A stretch of DNA of 64,000 nucleotides from Trifolium pratense (GCF_020283565.1 NC_060059.1:29337838-29401837); one strand, 5' to 3'; shown: positions 13,113 through 26,702, counted from the stretch's first letter. Notes: generated by a model from the sequence alone, not told the origin. Numbers and translations: made by a program.

Positions 13113-13227
13113 CGTAGCAAACGGAAGAAATTATCGGCAAATATAGAGAGCATCGCAGTTTCTTGAATCCTTGTGCGACAAACCCAACACCATTGAATTC
13201 CACGATGTGTGTTGTTCGTGTTTTCAT
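13113..13227 (-). other. Possible first exon of an unidentified transcript
   Basis: On the minus strand a pyrimidine-rich (TTCTTTC)n leader is followed by an ATG at 13225-13227 and 38 open codons (MKTRTTHIVEFNGVGFVAQG at the start), ending at a splice-donor-like TACG|GTAATTT. No downstream exon could be assigned in the repeat mosaic and no family is recognised. Part of the donor context (ACCGTAGCAAA) recurs near 4660. It may be the 5' end of a non-coding or decayed gene. Confidence 0.2.
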
Positions 13228-13639
13228 TCTTTTCTTGTTTCTTGAAGAAGAAAGAAAGAAAGAATGAGTTTTTATTCTTTTTAGCTTACCATTGGACCGT
13301 TTGATTTTGTTTTTTTTATATAATTAATTTTTATACTGTATTCTTTTTAAAAAAAATAAAATTTGTCAGGGTTAAATTATTCTTTGTCTTTATGATTACC
13401 AAATTTTAATTTTTGTCCTAGTGACATGTTTGGCTTTTTATTTTTAAATAATTATTTTGTAGACATATTTAGAATATTGTAAAAAGTTTTAAAAGAAAGA
13501 AACTCTCAATTTAATTTTCATGTCGAGATTTTTGTTACATTTATCTTTTTATCTTTTAAAATTTTAAAAATGCATATCTAATTCTTCACATTTTAAAAAA
13601 ATTTAAAGTTATATAAATAAATTTGGTATTCTTTTTTTT

Positions 13640-13770
13640 TTTTAGTCAAGTAGCATAAAAGCTAGAAATTCATCACTTTGAGGTCGGTAAATTGGAGGTC
13701 TAGCATTCAAACTTCAGTCCTACATATAAAATACAATATCGCTACAAAAAGTAGGTGTCATTCATGAATG
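13640..13770 (+). mobile_element. Degenerate tRNA-derived SINE-like repeat
   Basis: TAGTCAAGTAGCATAAAAGC resembles a pol III A box, and GCATTCAAACTTCAG about 60 bp downstream resembles a B box. There is no acceptor-stem folding, so it is not a functional tRNA. A second, weaker candidate lies on the opposite strand at about 13880-13975, with B-box-like AGTTCGAATTCC. Confidence 0.35.
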
Positions 13771-14343
13771 TCATATTTTTTATGTAGTCAACTAAATTTC
13801 AAAATACTTAAAAATTTACTTTAAAAATTTAGACATAGAAGATCTTAGGACTCTTAAAGCATTTACAAAAATAATTACATTTATCTTCTTCCAAGAGCAC
13901 TAGTGGAATTCGAACTCGGGACTTCCTTAATCCAAGTCTTGTCTTTTTTTTTCATTAGACTAAACCCTCGTAGTTAATTAATGAATAGGAGTATTTATTT
14001 ATTGATACGGTATTTTCATTTGTTATATTATTTTTTAAAATATCTCAGTAGAACTTATGGCTCTATTAGCTTCAAGTCTTCAACAATCAATAAATTGAAG
14101 CTATCCAACAACCTGATTATACATTCTGGCAGCAACTTATAAATGAGGTGAAAATACCACACTAGTGTCACTTCATTGAAAATTTTGTAGACTCTATAAC
14201 CTCAATAATGTAAGTTGTATCCAAAGTAATTACACAGTTTTAGAAAAGAAAATTACAAGGGTCTACATAAGTAGGTGTTACAATGTAATACAAAATATAA
14301 ATATATTTCAGTTGATGGCCTCAAGCCATGTCCACTATTTGGT

Positions 14344-17300
14344 TTAGAGCTTCTTCAGTTTTGCTTTCAAGTGTGGCTGAAGGGTAACTATATTGGTAGC
14401 CATGTCAACCTCATAACAAAGATCCCCTTCAACTAGTCGGAAACATCTTTGGATCCCTGTAACCTGTATGTAGTGTATACAACATTTTGTCTCAACAACA
14501 CAAACAGAATAAATAAGTTGGTCTATTTCGGCCATTACTTTCTTCTTTTAGCATTGTGTTTTCTACTTTGATTTTCTATTGTAGGCGGCGTAGACAAAAC
14601 AAATTGTTTCGAATAAAGATCTCAAAATAACGACAAGGAAGTCTGATAGATAGGAGCTCCTATCCAAGTGTAGGTTAATATTGTTAGCGGTCAACACTCG
14701 GTGGGATTTAGTCCCACATCGGATAGATAGGATTCTTGAGAAGAGTTTATAAAAGAGGAGGCAATCCTCACCTTACAAGCCAGTTTTGTAAGGAAGAGTT
14801 AGGCCTCGATATCCATGACATGGTATCAGAGCCTATCGGGTCTATTGTTGGGCTTCCTACATCGTTCACGCTTCAGGCTGAAGAGCGAGGGGGTGTGTAG
14901 CGGCCAACACTCGGTGGGATTTAGCCCCACATCGGATAGATAGGATTCTTGAGAAGAGTTTTTATAAAAGACGAGGCAATCCTCACTTTACAAGCCGGGT
15001 TTGTAAGGATGAGTTAGGCCTCGATATTCATGACAAATATCACATCAAAATTTTCTAGCTAGATCTAGAAAGGAAGTTATAAAAATGAGGCATTATTTCA
15101 CTATAGATTATTATATGCAATTAGTGGTCAAGGGATCAATGAAGACCTAGAAAAACTATAAGAAACTATTAAGAAAAACCCAGAAATTAATGAGTTGGAT
15201 AGAGATATGATATATGACATAACATTATGGCGTTGTTTGATCCATGTAGCCGACCCTACTTAGTGAAATAAGGTTTGGTTGTTGTAACATGATTACATGT
15301 GTTATTATTATTCCATACTAAAACTTTGACACATATTCTGATAGAACGGAGAAGGAAATTCACAGAAAAATAAGGAAGATGAAAATGAGAAATGGAACTC
15401 TCTACGCTAGCTCATGCAGAGCCGTAGCTCCAAGGACGGAGAAGATACGTTCTCCGTCCAATCTTTTCTAACAGAATGCTGACATACCCTTGATTATTCC
15501 CACCTCTCACTACATCAGAAACGAATGGCAACAAACTGCCAGCTAGGCAGTCCCTTCATTCTCACACCTATCCTCTCTCTTTTTCTTATGCTGATACTGT
15601 AATACACCCTCCATATCACAGGCGTGTCATGATTTGGGCTTGCTAACACCTCATCAGCTAGCCCAAGACTAATAAGCCTAGTTAGTATCCTATCATATTC
15701 CCATGTTTTTCAAGTTATAGCAGTGAATTTTGGATCATCAATCTGGAACTCTTGTTGTCCTGCACCAGAATCCAAACCCTTGTATTCTTTATTGCCTAGT
15801 TCTTTGTTTAACAACTACATACATTGATGTGTCAAAATAAAAAACTACATACATTGATGATTGATGCTAGTCTTAACTAAATTTGGATCTAACTGGATTG
15901 CACAAACTGCAAACAAAAAGCTAGGCAAAGCAAGGCCAAAATGGGACATATCTACCTGCATGAAATTAACCTAAAGGAAGCCATTCAAATTCAATTACTA
16001 GTAAGTGAACAGTACAATTATAAGCATGACACATCATAAGACATCGATATTGTTGCATTTGGGAAAGAAGATCGTGTAAAATCACCTTGGAAGCATTCCC
16101 CACCAGTTCACTTTGAAGCTGTATCACATTATCTTCAGTGCTAAATGTCCCTTTCTGGATTTGATAACACAAAACGTCAGTGGCATATTAGGAGCAAAAA
16201 AAAGCAGTCGATTGCCGAAGGAAATCATAAAAGAAAAACAGAAAGTAATAACATGCCATTTAGGCCTAGAAAATTAAACAGGCAAGATTTTGATGTCAAA
16301 ACTACTCAATAATAATAGAAAAATATAAAACCAGTCCAGAAATTTGTTTGATGAAAAAAACCCAGCCAAGATGTTGGAAAACATATCCTAATATGGAAAC
16401 ATGAACAAGATATAAGTAATGCATTACATAACTTATATATCAAGGATTATAGAAGAACTTCAAGCAATTTCAATGTTCTTTTGCAAATGAAGGAAGGGAT
16501 GAACTCTTTTGTGACAAGTTCTTATTTTAATTTAATTTTGGTAAAGAAAAATTTAGATTAGGGAGACAGACACTCCATACAAGGTCAGGGAGAACCACCA
16601 ACCGTATTAAGAAGTTGCAATGCAATTAGTGTATAACCTACCAATTGCGGAATTCCATACTTGAACCCAAGTCACAACAGGTGTGAGCAGAAGGTGTATA
16701 ACCACTTGTGACAACCGCGATTGGTTGATATGTAACTATTTGTAACAAGTAGAAAATGTGCTTGTTACATAGCTTGACAAGTAAGAAATAAATTCAACTA
16801 AATCAACCTAGCCTTCAAATCCAACATTTCTAGCATATGGAATGTAGATAAACACACAAAACATGAAGCCAGTTATTCAAACAGTTTATCCTTGAAACAA
16901 AACAAAATAAAAAAAAAAATAGAAAACAAGTACCTGAACTTCAACAAGACCATTGCTTTGAGCAATGACAACTTCAATAGTACCATTAGGTTTAGGACGC
17001 CAATATCCACTCTCAGAATGCATAGGCTCTCCAGAACTGAGTTTCCATGTCTTCTGAGTGTACCCTATAACAGGCTACACCCATTTCACACAATCAAAAC
17101 ACAACACACAAATTTAAGAATCAAAACATACCCATTAATAAAAAACAACACTTTAAGAGACCCAGATGAGAATTATGAAGAAAGAGAGAGGAAAACCTTG
17201 TTGGGTGGATGGTAGAAGTGAAGTTCTTCACCATAAGAGAAGGAATTGATGGTGGGGTAGCCTCCTTCGCCTTCTCCTCTCCATTTTCCAAGAAGGTATG

Positions 17301-17373
17301 AGAGTGGTGCCACTGCCGGGTGACATACGGCCAACGACGATTCCGGTGCCGGAGACTCATTGTTTTTATCCAT
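14344..17373 (-). CDS. Nitrobindin-like heme-binding protein (4 exons, 168 aa)
   Basis: Exons 17197-17373, 16934-17074, 16086-16154 and 14344-14463 join in frame with GT/AG borders to give 168 residues. The product matches plant nitrobindin (Arabidopsis At1g79260, UPF0678/THAP4-like domain), a small beta-barrel that binds ferric heme and nitric oxide. Visible signatures are VAPLSYLLGKWRGEGEGGYP near residues 21-40, FSYGEE, the exon 2 run PVIGYTQKTWKL...ESGYWRPKPNG, LVGNASK, and the C-terminal LQPHLKA. The His of LQPHLKA corresponds to the heme-ligating His of the Arabidopsis protein. The first ATG at 17371-17373 was chosen because the protein then has normal family length and no upstream in-frame extension is needed. 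There is no signal or transit peptide, so it is probably cytosolic. Intron 3 is inflated by a TRIM and LINE debris. No frame damage is seen. Confidence 0.93.
14682..15035 (+). mobile_element. TRIM retrotransposon, complete, with TSD AATAT
   Basis: A 139-bp left LTR (14682-14820, starting TGTTAGCGGTCAACACTCGG) and a 140-bp right LTR (14896-15035) both end CCATGACA or TCATGACA. Directly after the left LTR is TGGTATCAGAGCC (14821-14833), the classical initiator-Met-tRNA primer site. A purine tract GAGCGAGGGGG precedes the right LTR. The 5-bp target duplication AATAT flanks the element at 14677-14681 and 15036-15040. Internal DNA is only about 75 bp, so it depends on other elements for movement. 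It lies in intron 3 of the nitrobindin gene. Confidence 0.93.
15128..15263 (+). pseudogene. LINE reverse-transcriptase C-terminal tail
   Basis: With one frameshift near 15165, the frame reads TIKKNPEINELDRDMIYDIT then LWRCLIHVADPT and a TAG stop at 15261-15263. The ending W-R-x-L-I-H-V-A-D-P-T is the usual C-terminus of plant non-LTR retrotransposon polymerases. The 3' tail of LINE insertions is the part most often retained. It sits just after the TRIM within the nitrobindin intron. Clearly dead. Confidence 0.65.
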
Positions 17374-19450
17374 TTGAGTTTATTTATTATTATTATTTTT
17401 GGAAAATGTTTGGGAGTGTAATGTATAAGAAAACAAAAATATTGTAAAAAATGTGTATGAAACAAAAAGAGCTCTTTGAGTTTGACGATGTTTCTTGTCG
17501 TGTGCATTAAAAGACCGATTTATTTGATAATTTCACACTTATTAAGAAATTTTTGAGAGTTCATTCCTTTCATTTGTTGCTTAATTAAGTTCATAATCAT
17601 GAGTACATTCATTTATTTTAAGTAAAAAAAAAATACATTCATTTATTTATTCATTTTAATGTTAGTATTTTTTTTTACACACACATTTTAATGTTATTAC
17701 TTATATATATATAATAAACATTTCATTTTCTAATTCATCGTAAAATTTATGTATTTAAATTATATTATTGTTTAGATACATCAATTCTAAAATGAATTAA
17801 AAATTGAAATATTTTTTATATATAATACCAGAGGGAGTATTAAGCACTTTAATAGATGTGTTCGAAGAAATTACTTTTCGTGCCCCCACTCTTTTCGCGC
17901 GACCCTGCATTTTCATTTTTACCTCATTTGAATCTTAAGTAACGAGTATTATAAAACGCAAAATCTAGAAAGAAAATAAAAACAAAAAATATATAATTCG
18001 CACTTTAACTAGCAAATTTTATAAAAAATCTAATCATTTTATCCACTTCACTCTTTATGAAAATATTATGAATGAAACACCGTTCATAAGTCAAAATGTG
18101 AACCCTTCCCTCACCGCCATAAAAATATTTTGAATGAAACATCATTTCAGTGAGTAAGTGATGTTTCAGTTTATAGAATTCTAGAGTGTGCGAAAACTGT
18201 TAGAGAGAGTTTGCCATCCATTTGAGTCCCACAAGGCTCGAGGGAATAGTTTATGTAGTTGCGCGCAGATGATAACTGATTTATGCCAAAAAGGAGTGTG
18301 TGATTCATCGATACTATGTCACAATCACAATGTGGACAGTCAAAGTTTTTACAATAAGCTAGTTCCGTTTGATTTAACTAGCAAACCATATATAAAAACA
18401 AATTCTAAAAAAATTCAGCTTGTTACTTAAGTTACGAACTCAATTCGCACTTTAACTAGCGAACCTTATAAATTTAAATTTTAAATCAAATTATAAATTT
18501 GCTAACCTTTCAATAATTTAACCTTATTAACCTGCATTTATTTTTCACATATTATTACTAGTACTTTGGAATTAAAATGTATAAGTCAAATAACTTATTT
18601 AAATATAAATTGACTTTTAAATGGCTAATAAGTCAACCAAATTTTTTAAAAAAGTAAGACTCAAATCTAAAAATAAATCTATGATAGAATACAATACAAG
18701 TTAGATCTAAACCTTAATTTGTTTGTTCATGCTAAGCAAAATCTAATTCGGTCGATCCTATTCCACTCTGGTCAGCAATAAGATTGAACAATCTCATAGT
18801 ACATTCTTGCGATATGACTTAAAGTAAAGATAATGACCCTTCTGACAAAGTTTTCATATTTAAACATTTTCTCTTGTAGTGTACAGTAATTTTAAATTTT
18901 AATGTCATTAAAAATAAATTTATAATAGATGGCACTGCAACTTGAGCTGAGACAAACATTTTCCAGTTCTTTGGGAAAAAGAATTCAATTTGAGATGCTA
19001 GCTGTGTCTGTGTCTTTTCCATCCTAGTTCCTAGTATATACAATTTTGTTAACATGTTCTTTCCATGTGCAAAAACCGGTACTTAGAAGGAATAGTGTAA
19101 CCATTTGATACGCTAAACATAAGACAAATTTTCACTAGATCACTGAATGAGCAACATCCAACAACCTTTACCTTCCTTTAATTATATGGATACACCAAAC
19201 ATTCATTATTAAAATAATTTTGTTTTGTTTGGATAACATAAGGAAATAATAGCTAGCATAATTGACTTGGCTTGTAAAATGAGTGTCTTGCAAAAAGCAT
19301 GGTTAAGATTTTTTCAGCTATAATGAACATGGATAAATTGGTTATATTATATTATATATATACTGGTATTGTGGTTTTGTCCATTCTGTCAATTATACAT
19401 TATACACAATTGTGGGTGATTTAAGCAATAAGGTAGATATAATTTTTTTT
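17374..19450. other. Intergenic region between nitrobindin and ABC1K genes
   Basis: AT-rich DNA between the 5' end of nitrobindin and the 3' end of ABC1K. A sequence of the type ATTCGCACTTTAACTAGC is found twice (near 17996 and 18440), suggesting decayed repeats. An end of the type CCAGAGGGAGTA near 17830 resembles half of a Stowaway MITE. The nitrobindin promoter must lie just above 17374. No further gene is recognised. Confidence 0.5.
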
Positions 19451-22400
19451 TTACAAAAATGCATCTCGTATTAATCGCGCTAATACCCGAGAAGATAATC
19501 TGCTGAGTACATCAGGAAGCACTTTAGCAGAGATGCCTGGCAACACTGGTAGAAGTTCTTGGATAATCTGAGGAACATTGAGTGCCTAAGGCCACCAACA
19601 AACAGATAGATAAATAAGTGTGTTGAACCTTATTAAGCTAAAATAAATCAATAAATAAGTATTCATTTGTTTTGTTGCAAAACAAATTTCTCCAAACCAA
19701 AAGTGTATGCAAATGATTTTCAACAGCAAATTCTTCATTACCTGACTAGACGTGCTTGACAGAGAACTTCCTGCAGTCAAGAACTCCAGCACTTTCTGGA
19801 CATTGTTCAGTATAACTTTATCCTCTTCAGTTATGGTGGGTATAAGAGCTGCAGGCTTAAAGCGTCCAATAGTAGGCACCATACCGAAAATAGGGCTTGC
19901 AATTGCATTTTGAACTCCTAGTAAGGACATTATTCTTACAAGTTGTTCCCTTGTTACTGCATCAATGCCCTTAACAATCTGCAGTCAATAATGAGTCAAA
20001 TATTTAAAACTCTCCATACATCAACATATGCACAGAAAGAAAGTGAAAGAAATCAAGGACGGGGAGGGGAATTGTTGTACTTTCGTATAGAAAGAGAATA
20101 ATAACTAAATTACTAGGCATCTAGAAAGACCTTCATATTAAATAACATATGAAGTTACATCTAACAATAATGAAAATTAACATAATGAAACATCTTTAGT
20201 GCTTCTAGAAAGTACCTCATCCAAAAGAAATTCTCGGAAAAAATTTCCCTTATCAGACAGCAAAAATGCTAGGGCTGCCCTTGTTTCCACTGGCTGCGGT
20301 TGTTGAGGTATTAGAGACTGGAATCCTGGCAAGAGATATTCTGACTGGTTAGTCATAATCCCAAGCTCAGCCATACTCCCTTTCAGATCCTCTCCACCTC
20401 CACTTTTGGCAGCTGTAATAAAACTCTCGAAGGCTTGCATGACATCGATAAATCTTTCAGCATTAAAAACTCCAGATTTCCCATATATGGTGTAACGTAG
20501 AGCACTCCTTAGCCGAGGGGATTCATCCGTCAGGAGCCTCTATAAGTGAATGTGATTAACATAAATTTAGTTTACTGACAAGAATCTAATCATAGTAATA
20601 GCGCAACCCAATTACCAGTGTGGTATTGCAAAATTACAGTTCAGTGTTCAAAGTTATTAATCAGACCATCAAAATGCATCATTTTGTTACAGTGAAAATA
20701 ACTTAAAATTTATCATGAATGATGGTTGAGAAAATTTTCCATGAAGAATTTGGTGTACTCCATAAAACTGAAAGTCTCCATAAAACTGAAAGTCTAAGCC
20801 TAATTGTATCCAAAATTTAATCATAATAATTTCTCCCACGAATCCTGTCCAAAATTGTTATTTTTACATCAAATCCCTCCTCTAAACCTCAAAGGCTTCC
20901 AATTTCATCAATGTCCCCCTTCTATTTCCAGACACTAGACAGAATTTTTTTGTTAAAATTCAAATGCCCTTGGCTTCCTTTTTCTCTACTACATGATAGA
21001 CTTCATGACAGCCCAACAAATTCTTGTTTATGCCTTTCACCTAATTCTTGTTCATGTTCATCAAATTCAAAACCAATAGCTTATCTTATCTCCTTCAAGT
21101 ACAACTCAGAGAAACCAACACTGATGTGTATCCACAAGTTAAAAATGTATGCCAATTCTTGACATTGACAGGGAAAAATAAACAATGCTAGAGACTATTA
21201 TACCTGTGCAATATATGGATAGGCTTCATCAACGATGGCAAAATCAGAATTTCCTACTAAAGCTATCCCTTCCAGAACCCCGATAGCCCTAATTATAAGA
21301 GCAAAGTATGGGGGTATCCTAAAAGGATAATCAAAGGTAATTTGTGCTAAATCTGATGCCAGCTCCTGAAAATTTATGTTTTTTGCCCCTCCGCCTTCCA
21401 AAGCCTGGTCAAAGACCTTGGCAAGCACTGGCAAGATAGGATCTAAATTGACTCCATCTGGAATGAAACCAAGTTTAACGAAGTCTTTGACTATGGCTGG
21501 ATAATCCCGATGGATGAGATGAGCAATCGCTTCAATCATTCCATACTTTTGATCATCGGTCAATTTTGTAACAAGCCCTGAGTGGAACAAAAGATTTCTA
21601 TCATTTATTGCAATGACTAGGATAGTGGAATAAAATCACTTAATCATCCAGGAAAAGCAATAAAATTGGTCAAATACAACAGGAACATTCTGAAGGACAA
21701 TATCTAACCACAACTGCAAATAACAAAGCACACTTGTCTAGATGTTTAAAGAAACACCACAATAGTTGTACAAAAGCTAAAAAAGAAATTCCAACTATGA
21801 TATGGCTATCAAGATTCAATCTCATAAATATATAAATCTTAACTTGTTACTGGTTTACCCAGTTTAACTTCAAAGTTCAAACAGTATAGGAGTACATGGT
21901 AATTTCAATTCACAGTTTAAAAAAAATTAAGAAAACCGTGAAGATATACGGTTCTATAGAAAAAATGCTCCCAGTAATTATATATAAGTATATGAAGAAA
22001 ATAATCATATTTTTTCTAAAATAGTTCATTTGCCAACAAATATTATCAAGTTCAGGATAGTAAACCAAACACAAACACTAGAAGTCTTTTTCTACTCCGT
22101 GGAGTCAACTACTCAAAGCAAAGATTTTCGTAATGTCCTATTGAGGAAAGGAAAACCACAAAAATGAAAAATATTCATGTCCTTCATGATCACATTCGAA
22201 GCAAAAAAGGAAAATTTCACCTACAAATATTCAATGTTTGACTACCTACCGAAGTCAAGTATCGCAAGTTTTCCATCAGGGGTGCGGATCATATTCCCTG
22301 GGTGTGGATCAGCATGAAAAAACCCAGTATCAAGCAGCTGAAATAAAATGAAAATAATGTAAATGTAAGAATAGTTTATTCAGAATTTACTTAAGGTTTA

Positions 22401-25400
22401 ATTATTCTAGAAGTCCCTGAACTATTTGAAAGTTTTAAATAGGTCACCAAACTAAAAAAAAAGTTGTAATTGCGTCTCTGAATTTGCCAAAAATATTTAA
22501 TGGCATCTATGAACTACATACTTTTTCATCTGAGCCCGTGGGTTTTTAAATAATTTGTAATTAGGTCCCTGAATTCAGGGACCCAAATACAAATTATTTA
22601 TAACAAGTTGTTTTTTTCCCCTACATAGATTTTTTAAAACAGAAAATAAAGCGAAAGTTTTGTAATTATTAATGAAAGCATGAAATGAAAATAAAAGACA
22701 CCCTAAGCTGTCTAAAATGGAATGAAGGCATTAGAAAAAGATGTATCTGAAAACTCATTGGTTCTGATGCAGTATAATAACAGCTGAGAGCATTAAAATA
22801 ATATATCACCTGTTTTAGGTAGCAGATGACTCCAACATTAACCAGTTCTCCGACATTGTTTGCTTTGCTCTGTGACAGCTTCTCTCCATCAATCCATTCT
22901 GTTGTAAGAACCCTCCTTGTTGTATACTTGCTGTAAGTTCTTGGTATGACAACCTGAAAATAGACTGTGATAAGAAGCAAGCAAATTCCTCTAACGATCA
23001 TTTTTATAATTACTATACACACACACACACACACACACTGATGAAAAGATGTACCATATATACAATCATTTATTAGCTAAACATCAATTAGTTGCAACAA
23101 ATTCATAACTCCAAAGAGAGAAAATCTAGCCTAAGGTTTTGAGTCTCATCATATCATCATTAGGCATATGCAATAAATATAACAATGTTTATTGATTTAT
23201 TGTTAATCAGGTCTTGTCAGTTGAGAGCAGGCCATGTAAGTTGTTAGAGTAGTTAATTGGTTAGGACGCTATAACTTATAAATACATAGAAGGCCAATTG
23301 ATGTGTTATGAGAAGAGACCAAGCTCTTGAATCCTAGATAGAGTCTGTTATCATTCTTTCTCTTCCTAGGTAATTCAGGAGGAGCAGATTGTTTCAGCTC
23401 GATTCTGACAAGAATTTCAGCTTGATGTAAATACTGATATAAAATAGGTAGGATTTGTATATGCCATTCATAACAAAAGATCAGACTCACCTGTGGAAGG
23501 TCTTTCTTCATCATTTCGGCGAAACGGTCTCCATTTTCACCTTCATTCACATAGTCTAACTCCTCAAAAAATCGAGCAGCCCACTCATCAACCAACCCAA
23601 CCACATCAACGGAGATCTAAAGAATTAGGTAAAAGCAGTCAGGTTCGAATTGCAAAATCACTAATGTTACTACTAAGAAGCCATATAATTAAATAAACAT
23701 ATATGACCTTAAGTCTATGCTCACAAGAATTTAACTTGCCTGAGGAAACTTTCGAAGAGCCAAACCAAGGTTCCGAATAATGAATAAATCAATGGTAACT
23801 GTCTCGAGAACAAAAGGTCTTTGCACTTTAACAGCGACCAAATCCCCATTTTCTTTGAGGCGGCCCTTATATACCTGTCCGAGAGATGCTGCATAGGTTT
23901 CACCCAAAAACAAATACCTGTTGATTACTTAACTCAAAACAACAGGTACTTTCCTAGTAAAAAAGTAATATATCTAAATGGTCTGGAGGGCTACCAGCAG
24001 CAATGGGAGAGGGTGATAATTCAGAGTAGACATTTTGCCATGGCTGACCAAGCTCCTCTTCAACTAGCGCCATAGCCACATCATCTGCAAATGAAGGAAC
24101 CTTCACATTTTATGGAATCCCCCCACACCCCCACCAAGAAAAATAAACCTCAGAAAAAGAATGAGCTTACAATATCAGAAATGAAAATAAAATTGTGCAA
24201 CTGCTAATAATTTCCAGGGTTTACCAAAACATCGGACTACAATTCTTGTAAGTAGGGATCAATGGCTCTATCTAGCTAAATAAAGTTACGAAAGAAAAGT
24301 CACTGCAGAAAGTGTTTTGGAAATTAGAACGTAAAACATGTCCAGCCAGAAAATTATGTTTCATTTTTCTAAAATGAAGGAAAAATATTTTGCTACTATG
24401 CTGCTCAAATTGACTACAAAAATAAATTAACACTTGTCCAACCAATATCAAATTATTAAGTTTTTCCTTTGGCTCACTACTCTCCTTATGTACGAAAATT
24501 TAGATTCACTTAAAAAGGAAATGATGCCATATATACAAGAGAGCATGCAATGAAAGGGTAATGGAGCAGCAAGCTTACTTTATCACAGAGCTTCTGAAGC
24601 TCCGTCATTGCTGCAGGTGACAGTATATCAGGTCGAATGCTCAATGCTTGCCCAAGTTTTATGTATGCTGGACCCAAAGATGTCACAATTTCACGTATTT
24701 CAATGGCCCTAGCAACTTCATTCTGGTTATGAAAAGAACACAAAACCACAATTCAATATGTAGAAGAAAAAATTCTGAATATGATTTCAATTGTTAAAAG
24801 GTATCTTCGATGCATGGTGCTGAAACTTCTAAAATCGTGTTTACAAAACCAGTTTATAAGGTGAGAACTTAAGCCATAACATTGGGCGATGTTGGATCAA
24901 GCCCACACCTTCACCCCCAGCACAGGGAAGGTGCAGGAAAGGCTACAACTAAGGCATCCCAAATGTCACAATTAAGGAGGCTAGGGGCAGACTGCGGTTA
25001 AGGTGGAATTTCCAGCAGTCTCAAATAATGAATTTCGAAAAAGACAATGAAATATAAAGAACTGGTGCTAATTCCACAAGAAGCTTATATACTTATATTT
25101 ATGCATAACACAAGATCATGCTGTAAGCTCTTCGACAACTGAAAACTATGAAGCCTGTGTATGCAACCTGATCTATCATTCACCTCAAATCATTACAATT
25201 TTATCAGCTCTAAAAATTTCTTTCCTCTGTCAAAGCCTTGAAGACTAGGCACTATAAACTCAACAATAACTACTAAAAGTAAACTAGTACTTAGATAGTT
25301 TAATAATTTTAATCTAATAAATCTATCAAGCACGAATATAATACTTTAACTACAGAGATAATCCCTATTTGAAAACTAGAAAACTTCCAAGATAAATTAA

Positions 25401-26702
25401 CACCTATTTTTTCTTTTTCTGTGTTCAGATCCTCTAGTTGGGATGATTTCTTATAATTAAACTTCCATTTCCTCATAAACAACAATAACTAATTTAAGGG
25501 GCATTCTTTTTTAAAAAAAATAAAAAATTAAATTCATTTAAAAACAACATGAAATATAATAGTTAATTTTTTCAGAAAAAACAAAAACATTAAAAGTAAG
25601 ATGTTTGGGTGCTTTACTTATTAGATCTTAGAAGCTAAATATAGTAGCTTCTGCTGAGGGGGAACAAAAAAGCCTTAAAATAATAATGTCTAAGCTTAAA
25701 CAAACACGCCAAATATTAGAAAATCCGCAAAAGCAAACGAACTAAGAACAAGAAACAGAAATCAAGGAAGAAAAAGTAAACCATCTACAACAAAAAAATA
25801 TCACATGAACAATGCAGGCAATCTGTTTAGTCTATCTTGACATAGAAGAATTACCTCCTTAACCTTCTTGTTAATCACATCCCAGGCAACACGCGAAAGA
25901 AAACCTCCGGCAACAGATAACAACTGCACAATACGAGTTGCAACGGAACGAGGACGTTTTCCCCAATATGCAGTAATGCTAACTGGATCATACACCAATG
26001 GTAAAAACTCACTACTTTCATCTACCTACACAATTGAAAAAAAAATACCAAACTCTATTACAATCCTTAATTATCCAGTTATTTTGATATTGAAAAATGA
26101 AATTAACAACAACATCAAATAATATACAATCCAAGGAAAATCATAGCTCAATGCATCATAAATAGAAATATGATATAAAATTCACAAAAATATCAACAAA
26201 ATTAGAATAATTATTCAGTTAAATTTGGATTGAAATTGAATACCTCAACAAGACGTAACTGAACATCATCTTCAGCAAATAGTGAATCCTTCAAATTTTG
26301 ACCTCGAAGACCTCTCATGAGAGTTGATAACTGTTCATCTTCTTCCATTTGAGCTCTCACTCTCTTAATCTCTTTAGAAACATCACCAATTCTCTGAATG
26401 GAAGTAAGAAAAACAGAGAGATTACATTTCAGAATCGAATTTAGGTGATTAAGCGAAATCAGGAGCAGTCAGTTAGTTAGTTAGTTAGTTACCCCTGAGA
26501 CACCGTTGACAGGTTTAGTAGGCGGAGACCTTGAAGAAGAACCGTTGACAGTTGTGACGGGAGCAGGTTTGGGATCGGTGGCGACAGCGGAGATAGGTTT
26601 GGAACGGCGACGGAGAGGGAGGTTGTTGTGGCGGTGGGAATGAGAGGAGCGAAGTAATGGATCGATTCCACGGTAGATGAGGTGTGATGATGCTGTATCC
26701 AT
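19451..26702 (-). CDS. ABC1K3: Chloroplast ABC1 atypical kinase, ABC1K3 type (13 exons, about 785 aa)
   Basis: Exons 26493-26702, 26244-26393, 25855-26025, 24579-24722, 23995-24100, 23740-23888, 23491-23616, 22810-22953, 22250-22337, 21204-21577, 20216-20539, 19742-19978 and 19451-19585 join in phase throughout. The first about 50 residues are rich in Ser, Arg and Pro, like a plastid transit peptide. ABC1/UbiB hallmarks are present: [13 protein letters not shown] (KxGQ motif), Ala-rich loop [22 protein letters not shown] (ATP lysine), HADPHPGN (catalytic loop) and ILDFGLV (metal-binding). The C-terminal run [20 protein letters not shown] and beyond resembles Arabidopsis At1g79600, a plastoglobule kinase linked to prenylquinone metabolism and chlorophyll turnover. 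Function is by homology. Intron 6 uses a GC donor. No stop or frameshift interrupts the model. A (TTC)n/(GA)n tract at 26733-26797 fits a 5'UTR. Confidence 0.93.
22380..22620. repeat. Degenerate repeat in ABC1K intron 9
   Basis: The intron stretch has several versions of the 'GTCCCTGAA(C/T)T' type phrase (AGTCCCTGAACTATTTG, AGGTCCCTGAATTCAGGGACC), which are common in dispersed legume foldback repeats. Clear ends and a target duplication are not seen, so only a decayed repeat is claimed. Confidence 0.35.
23016..23038. repeat. (AC)n microsatellite
   Basis: An uninterrupted AC dinucleotide run of about 11 units lies in the intron between ABC1K exons 7 and 8. Confidence 0.9.
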
